Part shown: piece by piece, positions 35,600-45,990 of the stretch
Layout: each line of letters starts with the position of its first letter
Position numbering within the stretch: position 1 is the stretch's first letter
Assembly (NCBI GenBank): GCA_037127255.1
Contig: JBANSL010000005.1
Location: 64,665,909 to 64,729,908 of the forward strand
DNA length: 64,000 nt
Direction of reading: 5' to 3'
From: Persicaria tinctoria
Taxonomy: Eukaryota > Streptophyta > Magnoliopsida > Caryophyllales > Polygonaceae
Made by a program: the position numbers and the translations under genes
The notes under the pieces: generated by a model
Told to the model about the DNA's origin: nothing
Database searches by the model: none
Seen by the model: only the letters and a program-made list of their open reading frames with translations

Positions 35600-36098
35600 G
35601 TCTTAAATGGCAAAAAACCTGAGGTCGGATTTATGAAAGTGAATTTTGATGGAACATCAAAACCAAATAAGGACAGTCATATAGGATACATCATCAGAGA
35701 TTAGAACAAAAATCCAATACAGTAGACTATAAAAACATTGGTAGATAAATCCCCCTAATGACAGAAACCCTTGACTTGCGCGAGGGTCTTAAAAATGCTC
35801 AGGTTAAAGGGGACTCGCAAACCATTATTCAACATTTACAATTACAGGATAACTGTCCATGGGAGGTAGAACTTTTAATGGGAGACATAAAAATGATAAC
35901 CATGTCTTTCGAGGTAACAAAATTCTCATTCGTGCCTAGTGAAGGAAACAAAGTTGTTGATAAGGTTGCACACCTTAGTCGCTCTGTACACTGGTGCTCG
36001 ATTGCAACCAACAAAGATCTCCTTGATCTCATCCGTAAGGATGCAATCGGCTAGGCTTAACCCCACCCAAAGTATTACCTTGTAAAAATAAAAATAAA
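35600..36098 (+). mobile_element. LINE RNase H-domain fragment
   Basis: Starting with VNFDGTSKPNKDS and continuing after stops with VKGDSQTIIQHL, FVPSEGNKVVDKVAHL and LLDLIRKDAIG (stop at 36052-36054), this is the RVT_3-type RNase H tail of an L1 ORF2. An A-rich tail follows (about 36083-36098). It is heavily mutated and 5'-truncated. Confidence 0.7.
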
Positions 36099-36429
36099 AC
36101 TGGCAATCCAAATTTTGTAGGAAACGAAAACGCCGAGGAAATGACAACACAAATTATATGTTCATTTAAAGGTCTAAATAAGAACAATAAACATATCATC
36201 AAGTCATACACATAAAATGCAGCATTAGGCTAAAAATTGAAATGTGCAATGCCGTGATAAACAGTGTCCTTACTCCTTAACAAAAATCAATACAGACATG
36301 TCAAACATTTTAAATGTCCTTACTCCTCCTCGACTCCATCAGTTGGAGATTCTGTTTATTGGCTTTGCTCAATCGCTACTCGCATTTGAGGATGACATAC
36401 TGAGAGCCGAGAGAAAGAGAGCATTGAGC

Positions 36430-36849
36430 AAGTGATGGGCTACTCCACCTAATGTCATTTGGTTTTGGGATAGTGCCCCAGTTTGGCTTATATGTTGGGC
36501 TTTCTAGTGGGGCCCAACAAGACCCCCCCTTCCCCCAAAATGGTATCAGAGTCAGGTTTGAGGTGGCCCGGTTGCACCGAAGATTGAGATGGACTCCACG
36601 TCTGTATATGATGACGAGTTAGTCGAACCTGTTGCATGAGGGTCTCAATTCCCAACCGGGCTAGACTTGTGATGAATTCACAAGATCACAAGTGATAGGG
36701 GGGTTTGTTGGGACACTTGTGAACCCTACATCGGAAGTGGGAGAATTTTGAACCTAACATATTAGTGAATGAGCTACTCAATATAATGTCAATTGGTTTT
36801 GGGTGCCCTAGTATGGCTTATATGTCAGGATTTCTAGTTGGGCCCAACA
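36430..36849 (+). mobile_element. TRIM (miniature LTR retrotransposon), left LTR truncated
   Basis: The right LTR 36706-36849 runs from TGTTGGGAC to GGGCCCAACA and contains the TRIM-like phrase CCCTACATCGGAAGTGGGA. The left LTR copy 36430-36519 matches its 3' part and lacks the first 55-65 bp. A PBS-like TGGTATCAGAGTC lies at 36541, and a G tract precedes the right LTR. There is no coding capacity. Confidence 0.75.
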
Positions 36850-37276
36850 TGACTCCTTCAACAACTACTTTCTCCATCTTTAATGCAATGAAACAGCTAG
36901 CATCCCAGCACAGTAGCATGCTCCTTATGTAGGTGTAGGTGCTTCAGCCTGAATTTGAAGTACCTATAGAAGTAGCTCCTTTGATGCGTTTGAGCTAACA
37001 TCTCATCATAGTAGCATGCTCCTTCTATTCAATTCATTGCTTTAATATATATACTCGTAAGTAATTTTGCTTGCTTAATATCTTCATGTATGCAACCTAG
37101 TGGCTACTTTGAGCTGGGCACTAGGTGGGGAGGTTTGATTTTTCTTTTGATGTCAATCAAATCTATTGATTTGATTTGGATTGGAATTTGAATTGGGAAG
37201 ACAAGCTATGTATGTACCGTTGGTCCGTTATTTTGGACATTAGGTAATTAAACTCCAGTAAAATCTTAAACCTAAA

Positions 37277-37682
37277 TTGATCTTGAAATAATCAAAACAA
37301 TGTACTCCATGTAAATTAATCATCCAAAACTCGAATGATTCGATGACCCAAATTCACTCATACGGTGTCACCAATTGGTTCATACGGTGTACTAATTAAC
37401 TTAATTAAACATATGCACCATTGTTGGTTAATTGCATTGTAGTATGTAGTAGTGCTAGTTGTACCACTACCAGCACACCTTGATCTTGAAATAATCAAAA
37501 CAATGTACTCCATGTAAATTAATCATCCAAAACTTGAATGATTCAATGACCCAAATTCACTCATACGGTGTCACCAATTGGTTCATACGGTGTACTAATT
37601 AACTTAATTAAACATATGCACCATTGTTAGTTAATTGCATTGTAGTATGTAGTATTGCTAGTTGTACCGCTACCAGCACACC
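37277..37682. repeat. 203-bp unit, two tandem copies
   Basis: Head-to-tail copies at 37277-37479 and 37480-37682 start TTGATCTTGAAATAATC and differ at only a few positions. The start of a third unit is visible at 37683. It looks like a recent local duplication. Confidence 0.9.
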
Positions 37683-37852
37683 TTGATCTGATATGTGATC
37701 TCCTCCTTCCTTCCAGATTGATTTTCGATTTGCATCGGGATAGACAAACCTTTTCACCATTTTGGATTTGTTTCATCCGAAGGGAAAATTACAGTCCAAA
37801 AAGCTTACCTCTAACTGCCCCGACTTAGAGGGTGAGATCTTATATTAATTTT

Positions 37853-37855
<3 letters not shown>

Positions 37856-37929
<74 letters not shown>
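37856..37929. repeat. (TA)n microsatellite
   Basis: About 37 uninterrupted TA units, directly at the left edge of the next element. Confidence 0.95.
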
Positions 37930-37931
<2 letters not shown>

Positions 37932-39892
37932 AGTGGTTCCAGAGTGCACACCTCTTAGGATGTACCTTGTGCACATTTATAGACCATTGATTGAAACAAA
38001 TGGAAGGTAGAGATTAATCCAGATTTTTTTAGTTTTTTTAATTAAAATCGAATGGGTCCCACATAAATCTCACTTTTACTCTCCCTCCTTCTCCTCTTTG
38101 TACGTGAGTTTCAACTTCCCATTTTCATTTTCATTTTTTTTTTTTTTCAGATTTGGATGAGTGTAATTTTTTATTTTATTTTTTTTCTCATTTATCAATT
38201 CCGCTGAATATTCACGTAATTTCGTTTGTTTAAAAATTTGACGATTTCACCGAATAATGTTTCATACTTCCATTCAATTCAGATCAAAATTTATCAATTC
38301 GACTGAATAATTTGTCACATGTTACCGAATAATGATTAGTTTTTTTTTTTGTCAATTAAAGAAACCTCAAATCTCTAAATAATACTTACAATTTATACGA
38401 ATAATCCTTAATATTTCACCGAATAATGTCTCACATTTCACTGAATAATGTTTTGTTTGATGTTATTAGACCAAAGAGTCCATATTCCGACGAATAATAA
38501 AACAGATTTCACCGAATAATTTACCAACTCATTACCACTACTAACTAAAATTTGATACATACGTATGAATAATTTGACAAATTTTGACAAATAATGAATA
38601 AAAATTATGCATTTTGAAAACCCTACTCGCCCACCCAACCACCCCCGCCACCCACACAACCACCCAGCCCTGCCACCCACACAACCACCCAGCCCCGCCA
38701 CTACTGGACAACCATTTCACAAATACAGAGGCTCTCAGATCGCCACCACTGTTACCGAATAATGATTAGTTTTTTTTTGTCAATTAAAGAAACCTCAAAT
38801 CTCTAAATAATACTTACAATTTATACGAATAATCCTTAATATTTCACCGAATAATGTCTCACATTTCACTGAATAATGTTTTGTTTGATGTTATTAGACC
38901 AAAGAGTCCATATTCCGACGAATAATAAAACAGATTTCACCGAATAATTTACCAACTCATTACAACTACTAACTAAAATTTGATACATACGTATGAATAA
39001 TTTGACAAATTTTGACAAATAATGAATAAAAATTATGCATTTTGAAAACCCTACTCGCCCACCCAACTACCCCCGCCACCCACACAACCACCCAGCCCTG
39101 CCACCCACACAACCACCCAGCCCCGCCACTACTGGACAACCATTTCACAAATACAGAGGCTCTCAGATCGCCACCATTGTACACCGAGCAGACCAGTGCC
39201 CTCCGGGATCTTGAGTGGCGGCGTCGCCACCACAGGTGGTGACGGACACCTCGCCACACCGCCGGACTCCTCGCCACAGTCCAGATCTTCCCATTTAAAA
39301 GGGCAACTGCAGCCGAAAAATGGGGCTGCTTCCGACCTGATCTTCCCAAATTGCTCCTGCAAACCCACAAATTGGAGGTTCATCAACAACCGCAACAAAA
39401 AAAAAAACAGAGGGCTGGAAGACTCACCTCCATCCACCGAAACAGAGAGAGTGAGAGAAAGAGAGCAAAAAAAGATACAGATAGAGAGCGGAGAGAAAGC
39501 ATACAGAGAGAGAGCAGCGGGATCCCCGCGCGGCCTTCAACAAGCTCTCCCGGACACCTCGCCACACCGCCGGACTCCCGAATCGAACTCCCCCTTCGCC
39601 GACGACCAACAACGGACCAGATCTGCTCAGTGCTTCTCAGATTTCATGCTCTTCGATCGACGGCTCTACCATGAAAAAGAAAAAGGCAATGAGTGGGTTA
39701 GGGTTTTATTGAGCAGTTTCAGGGTTTCCCACGCGCTCCACATTTGACATGGTGAGTTTGGGCCTTCTTTTCCACAATATTTTTTAAAACCAACCCATAC
39801 CCGTGGCATAATCCTGTCCACCCATTTAATATAGATCAAGAGTCCAGATTTGTGCACAAGGTACATCATAAGCCTTGTGCACAAGTTACTCA
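37930..39892. mobile_element. TIR-bounded, non-coding element with internal duplication
   Basis: The left end contains GATGTACCTTGTGCACA, and the same words recur inverted near 39855-39890, giving imperfect TIRs of about 60 bp around about 1.95 kb. The interior carries about a dozen GAATAAT words 20-40 bp apart, usually (A/T)C(C/T)GAATAAT, and a GC-rich right third (39040-39660). Open frames in that third have UTR-like, low-complexity content. The flanks are both microsatellites, which hides any TSD. A Mutator-like element is possible but unproven. Confidence 0.5.
38321..39178. repeat. About 430-bp unit, two tandem copies
   Basis: The copies start at GTTACCGAATAATGATTAG, 38321 and 38751, and both run to CAGATCGCCACCA(C/T)T. 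Only a few substitutions and a poly(T) length change separate them. Confidence 0.92.
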
Positions 39893-39940
39893 TTCTCTCT
39901 CTCTCTCTCTCTCTGTATATATATATATATATATATATAA
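39893..39940. repeat. (CT)n(TA)n microsatellite
   Basis: A CT run followed by a TA run between the TIR element and the Stowaway MITE. Confidence 0.9.
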
Positions 39941-40197
39941 TACTCCCTCCGTTAAGAAAAACATGTCGTTTTAGGAGTAAAATCTTGTTAAGAAAAACAT
40001 GTCGTTTTAGATATTTTGGTGTTCACTTTCCAAATTTACCCTTGTCATGATTAGATGTTTGTTAGTTGTAGTTTTCAATAAAGTGGAAAAGTAAAGTAAT
40101 AATTAGGGGTATAAGTGTATTTTTGTTTGCTTTTATTTGCTTTCTTAAAAAATGTGCAAATGTCTAAAACGACAAGTTTTAATTAACGGAGGGAGTA
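39941..40197. mobile_element. Stowaway MITE with duplicated left TIR segment
   Basis: The element 39943-40195 is flanked by TA, with CTCCCTCCGTTAA at the left and its inverted partner TTAACGGAGGGAG at the right. The left inner segment GTTAAGAAAAACATGTCG occurs twice, 37 bp apart, while the right end has one equivalent. Confidence 0.85.
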
Positions 40198-40697
40198 GTT
40201 TTTACAAAATTCATATTGCAAAATACGGAGTAATCAATCTTTTGTTTATATAAAAATGTAAAGCATAATTTTTTTAAACATAAACTAAATTGTTTAAAGT
40301 ATAAATATAATTTTTCAAAAAAAAATTATCATAAATCCATAGAATATATAATTATGTGTAACACAAGGGTGTATCTATTTTTTTTTTTATAAGATCTCAA
40401 CTTTTTTTTTATTTAAGTTTATAAATAGAATCTAATTAATGTAAAGCTTTTTTTTTTTTTAATTCTTCTCATTTAAAGGGACCGAAACTAGCTAGTTACC
40501 ATATTTAATAGTCCGTACTTAGTCTTAATCGGTTTGACTCACTTTAATTTTTTTTATGTATTTGTCATATGTTGGGATTGTGGGTTGTGCACAATGCCCT
40601 TTCTACAGTAGTCCAACTCAAACACATTCGTCTTCATGTAGGTTTCTCTAAAAGAGGAATCGTTCTTCGTGTGTCCGAGTAGAAGAATCAAATCGTA

Positions 40698-41775
40698 ATG
40701 GTGATGTCGAAGAAGTATACGGCGGTAAGTTGAACTCTCCACTTACTTTTCATTTCTAGGGTTTTTCTTGGTCCTTTGATAGAAAGTTTGAAGCTTTCAA
40801 ATGATCCCAAAAACCTTAAGTAATTGTAGAAACAAAATTTCTACTGAAATGATAAAGTGTAGTTAGGCAGTACTTGATATAAGGTCGATTCATTTGGATT
40901 AACCCGGGATGAATAGCCCACAAAAATGGTTGTTGGATGCAAATAAATCCCCAAGCTATCTCTTAGAAAGCCCACCTCATATTGAAGGTGTGCTTCCATT
41001 TGGTATAGGGTCGATCTGTTTCGAATAGATACTGCATAGTTTGAAAAATGTTTAACATAGATAAGATCGTTTGGTGTCCCATGGAGTATTGGAAGGTCTT
41101 TTAGAGGATGTGTCCAATTATATGTTTCTAAAAACAAGAGAGAATTATACAAGTTAAAAATTAAGACTTATCTCTTCCTCCTTATGGACTAGATTACTCA
41201 TCTAGAGCTAGCTCTTCGAGAAGTTGTACATAATTATAAACTACAAAAGCAGATAATGAACCGGTCCTTAATGCGAGATTGTGGAGATTGAGGCTTTGAG
41301 TTACATCTCCAGCAAACAACCACATGGGATCTGAAATCAAGCAAAAAATCGGGCTTCCTCACACAACTCTAACTCCTCAATCTTATGCATTTCTTGAATC
41401 ATATCTCTTGAGTTCAACATTTTTAAACTTTGCACATTGAGATAACCATATCTCAAATGCCACAATATGGTATCAGCATTACCCCTTACTGTCGAGAAGG
41501 CATGGTCTGAGACCCTGAATTGGTTAATGGGTTCATCACATTCTATTTTAAAAAGTCAATCACTCCGAATCACTCCAAATCAGATTAATACAATAATTAA
41601 TAGAGGTGCCTCCAATACTTGTAAAATATTGAATACGTACTCGTTCTCTTTTAATTACTTGTGTCAATGGTTTTGGTTTCAACTTCTTTCATTAATTATT
41701 ATTATTAACATATCTTAATTGCAGGGAATTTATCCTGTGTATAAAGCTAACGGAAGCGGATCGTTGAGGTCTTGA
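40698..41775 (+). CDS. Candidate two-exon mini-gene (25 codons), unrecognised
   Basis: Exon 1 (40698-40724) begins with ATG, encodes MVMSKKYTA and ends at a perfect donor GTAAGT. Candidate exon 2 (41725-41775) follows TTAATTGCAG and reads, in the matching phase, GIYPVYKANGSGSLRS and TGA. Canonical sites and phase agreement are what is seen; that the two exons belong together is inference. Additional exons between them, or a fragment of a larger captured gene, are equally possible. No family was recognised. Confidence 0.25.
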
Positions 41776-41818
41776 GGGCAAGTCATTCAAGGCCAGCCTT
41801 ATCCAAATTTAACTTAAA

Positions 41819-41918
41819 CTTAGATGGTCAGTACATGTGTACGTTTCTCTTTCAATACTTGGTACTAGCTTAGATGGTCAGTACGTGTGTACGTTTCTCT
41901 TTCAATACTTGGTACTTT
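41819..41918. repeat. 50-bp unit, two tandem copies
   Basis: Copies start CTTAGATGGTCAGTAC at 41819 and 41869 and differ at one or two bases. Confidence 0.9.
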
Positions 41919-43159
41919 ATCTTGTAGTTGATGTTATCTTCTTAAAGACTTTGTTGTTGTATGTTGGTTTGAGGACTTGAGTTTGGTTGGATGTTGTAGT
42001 ATATAGTTTACTCAAGCCTTTTTTAAGAAGTACTTTGAAGACCGGTTACTCTCATAATTATATAGTTTATGTACTCAAGCTTTTTTTCCAGATATAAACT
42101 CTTATAACCCCTTTTTTCCTTTGCCATGAAAGCGGACAAGGAAATAAGCATACCATATTCTTATCAACAAGTTGTTGTTATTATTATAATAGAATTGTTG
42201 TTATTATATAACTAGATAATAACATTAAAAGCCTCTCCTGATCCGACCTCGCAATATGCACTTCTCAACATGCACATTTATCTTCAATTTCATCCCTTTT
42301 GAACATCTCAATATGCAGAGTGATCTTCAATTTCATCCCTAAATTAATTTCCTTAACCTGAACATTGTACGTAGAATTTTAATCACTATACTCATACAAA
42401 TAAAGGAAGAACAAGTATGATACATTAATACAATATAAAAATTACCTTCTTCGACATTGCTTCATAAATTGTGACAATTTCAACGGGAGAAATGTCATTG
42501 GACCGAGCGTTAATTTTTCAAGTACTTGCACAACTCTCAAAGCAAGTGGTACAATCAGTCCACATGCAAAGAGTTCCAGGTAAATGGCAGTCTGCACACA
42601 TTCTACAAACAGAGGCAACAATCAAATCTTTTGAAATACAGTCAGTACGCAAACATTCTACAAAATAGAGGGAACAATCAGCTCTTTTGATATACAGTCA
42701 ATAACTCAATTCTATCATGTACAGAAAACGATTTCTCATCAGTTGATTATGTGCTTCATCCAAATTTGATGTCTTAGAATTCAGAACTCCCTTGCGTAAT
42801 TACAACTGAATGCCAAATAATTTTTCACGTTTATGCATGCATCTAAACATTATTCTACCAGGCAAAGAAAACTGAATGTCATGCAGTGCAGCACTGCTAT
42901 CAGACAATGTGCTCAAGCAAAAACATTGTAACGTAGGCCCCTATATATGGAAATCAAATAGCTGTGCAGAAAATTCCATTTTTATATTAGAGTTTCTTTT
43001 TCTTTTTCTTTTTTTTTGTACTACCAATGTTCAAATGAGTGATGAGCACTCATTTAAAATTCATGGACCCAATTGGTACAAATCAAATTTCATGAAATCA
43101 ATTTTTATATTAGAGTTTTTTTAACTGGTGTTTAAATGAGTGTTGAGAAATTTATTTAA
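41919..43159. other. No gene recognised
   Basis: AT-rich DNA. A phrase TTTTTATATTAGAGTTT followed by a variant of AATGAGTG..GAG occurs twice (about 42979 and 43103), a short imperfect duplication. No convincing exon was found. Confidence 0.4.
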
Positions 43160-44300
43160 AATGATTTTCTACTGGATTGCTTGGACCATTTTGTGGCCAT
43201 GCAACCCGAGTTGCTCTGGTTGCCAAAGGAGAAAGTACTTCTTGCCTTGTTCCACAGAGCGACATGATCTGGTCAGACTACTAATTAATATAGAAACAAA
43301 AATAAGACATTGAGCTCTCCCACTTTGCCAATGTGCTAAAATAAATCAAAACTATTGCATAAGTTAACAATACCTTTTTCTCCTAGGTGGCTTGTTTATT
43401 TCAGCAACAAGGCTTTGTCTTGCAGCTTCTGGATCTTCGATCAACAAAGCCTCCTAGAACTTCCAAAACCTCTGGAACCAACATAAGAAGTCCATGACTA
43501 ACAGTCACATTCTTTATAGCAACCTATATATTGAATTGGCATATTGGAGAGCTTAGAATTAAGTTGCAGATAGATCAATCAGTTTCATAAGTTAGAACCA
43601 GTATCAACACCTTGACAGCTAGACTCAGTGGAATGCAAGAAATCAAGTTGCTTTGAACATGCAAACCACTCCATTAATTGTGTAGTAATTTGATCACAAG
43701 ACAGATTTTAGAGTACAATTGCTGCATAATAGAAGAAAGAGATATAAAAAAGGAGAAGGCAGATGAACATTTGGGAATTGGAGAGTTAAAAAATTTCCGA
43801 TATTTCACGTGTAATTGCTAGATTGGCATCAATAATCCGGCAATCGGCCACACATAAAAAAAAATCAGGATGAAAGCTTGATTGACATTAATAATCCGTC
43901 ATGCATCAAAACCATATATGCCGATAAATAAGCATCCTGAGAGCAAGATCTAAGACAACCTCATGCTAGAAAGTCTTCTAGAAAAGAAATCAGCCCTCTT
44001 CACCATTCACAAAGAACATCAATACAATAACATCAATAGAAAGCACATGTCATCTCGGGTATCAGCTAAAGAAATTACTCTTCACCATTCTTTGTGTATC
44101 ACTATTCTTGAGTGGACAAGCACTCATGCCACAATTTTTAAAAGCATGACATGAAAAAAAATCATCACAAACTTGAAAGAAAGTAGTTGGTGATATCGAA
44201 AACTTACGGGTGCTAATGGAATCATGAATTTGACTTTCGTTGGCAGCATTGGTGTCAGCTACCTCTGAAGTAGAATCAGATTGCTCAGCTGATAATGGTA
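43160..44300 (-). pseudogene. Exon-like blocks of an unrecognised gene
   Basis: Minus-strand open blocks with plausible splice sites. 44208-44297 lies between TTATCAG and CC|GTAAGT and is Ser/Asp/Ala-rich (SDSTSEVADTNAANES). About 43388-43460 reads EALLIEDPEAARQSLVAEIN. About 43175-43275 reads MSLCGTRQEVLSPLATRATR. These look more protein-like than chance, yet no single frame or family joins them. Probably a decayed gene, possibly a captured fragment. Confidence 0.3.
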
Positions 44301-44523
44301 ATACAGTATTATTCAATTTGATTATTGGAGAACAATATTAGAATGGTAATAAGGAGGTAAAGTGTGGAGTTGTGGCATGTTTAAATGGTGTGTTTATGTG
44401 TAACTATGATGCGTATATGCAATTTTGAAGTGCATGGGCTTTTATTAAATGTAAATCTGATAAATAGAACATCATATTTGGTGTACACAGAGTATATAAT
44501 ATGCATGCATTTATAAATAAAAT

Positions 44524-44636
44524 GAATAATATCTATACTATAAATTATTCAGTTTGGTTTGACTACCAGCTAAGAATAATATCTATACTATAAATTATTC
44601 AGTTTGGTTTGACTACCAGCTAAGAATCTACTTAAA
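44524..44636. repeat. 50-bp unit, two tandem copies
   Basis: Head-to-tail copies containing ATCTATACTATAAATTATTC (44531 and 44581) and ending GACTACCAGCTAAGAAT. Confidence 0.9.
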
Positions 44637-44879
44637 GTAAACTTAAGATGGATGCGGTCTAATTTGAGGCATAATTACTATTTTTTTTCTTCCGTGAATC
44701 CAGTACATTAGCAATATAATATGTAGGTGCATTTGATAGGTATTTGCAATTCAAGTGTACAAGCTAAAATATTTCATTAATTTCATTACATTATCTTATC
44801 ACCCAACAATAGTGATTGCACTACTATAATTTGTATTTTCTAGAGTGCATATGTATATGTATAATAATCAATAAAGAAC

Positions 44880-45990
44880 TGGGGCCGTAGTAATCCTTAA
44901 ATGGTTAATCCTTTATTTTTCTATAATTTTTTTTTTAAGTATTAACTTGTTATTCATGGGTATATATTTTTTTCCTTTTACATTTATATTTAATCTTTAT
45001 GCAGAGGCGGAACCTTTTGGGGGCCAGAGGTGGCCCTGGCCCCCACAAAAAGAAAAAAAAAGTTAAGAAGGAAAGTAGGAAATTGAATGAGATGGGCAGA
45101 TGACCCCCACACTTTCTCTCCTCTCCCTGCCTACCTCCTCATCTCCCCCAATTCCAAACTTAAGTAAGTGATATGCCGTTGATTACCTTGATTATTAGCA
45201 AATTGTAGGATTATAGTTATTTAACTTTCAATTACTTTTCATTTGAGGCTCCACAACTAATTTATTTTAATCATTGATTTGCTTTTCATTTGAGAAAGTT
45301 GGGTTCTTGAATCTTGATGATACATAGGATTAGTATATATATTGCACAGTGCAATTCATGAGAAATTTGGGTTCTTAAAGTTGGTTTGACAGGGTTGTAA
45401 ACCCTAAAAAAATTATTATTAGTTCTCGTTCGGCCCCCTCATTGTTAAGCTTGAGGTTCCGCCACTGTCTTTATGTATAGGCTAATAATGGAACACCCTA
45501 GTAATCCTTAAATGGTTAATCCTTTATTTTTCTATATTTTTTTTGTAGTATTAACTTGTTATTCTATGGGTATATTTTTTTCCTTTTGCATTTATATTAA
45601 ATCTTTATATATAGGCAAAAAATGGAACACACTACCACCTAAAAAAACAAACACAGCTGAGCAAAGCTTTTAAAAAAATAAATGCATTCTGTGTGTTTTT
45701 TTGTTTGCTTTTTAACTAAATCTTTAAAGGCAAAAATGGAGCACACTACCACCTAAATAAAACACACACAACTGAGCAAAGCTAAAAAAAAAATGAATGA
45801 ATGCACAGTTTTAAAATTTTGAAGTGTATTTTTTTTGTGGTCCTAAATTTTTTGTTTCGTGGGTATATTTTCCCCCCCTTTTGCATTTATATTCAATCTT
45901 AAATGAAACATACTACACTTTAAAAAGCAAACACAGTTGGGCAAAGAAAACATAACTGAGCAAAGCTAAAAAATTGAATGAATTGCACAA
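44880..45990. repeat. Diverged tandem repeat array interrupted by a hAT MITE
   Basis: Units share CCTTAAATGGTTAATCC, TTAACTTGTTATTC, GCATTTATATT(C/A)AATCTTTA, GGAACACACTACCACC and CTGAGCAAAGCT, occurring near 44893, 45505, 45720 and 45850 with much divergence. A further partial unit lies to the right of the L1 at about 48435-48475. Confidence 0.65.
44994..45475. mobile_element. hAT MITE with 8-bp TSD
   Basis: The 466-bp element 45002-45467 has termini CAGAGGCGGAACCT and, inverted, CAGTGGCGGAACCT, flanked by TCTTTATG (44994-45001 and 45468-45475). A related repeat unit near 45600 shows the uninterrupted site (AATCTTTATATATAGGC), confirming the insertion point. Confidence 0.88.

Noticed and set aside
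37277..39178. Tandem units read as a CRISPR array or satellite
   Set aside because: Only two copies each, long units without spacers, and a plant nuclear context; these are local duplications.
39196..39747. 183-codon plus-strand frame and overlapping frames on both strands
   Set aside because: Low-complexity, purine-rich and compositionally UTR-like, with no domain; it lies inside a transposon-like element.
40841..41152. 103-codon minus-strand frame
   Set aside because: No family features; composition matches chance in AT-rich DNA, and the only structure seen is a short repeated phrase (GGTCGAT).
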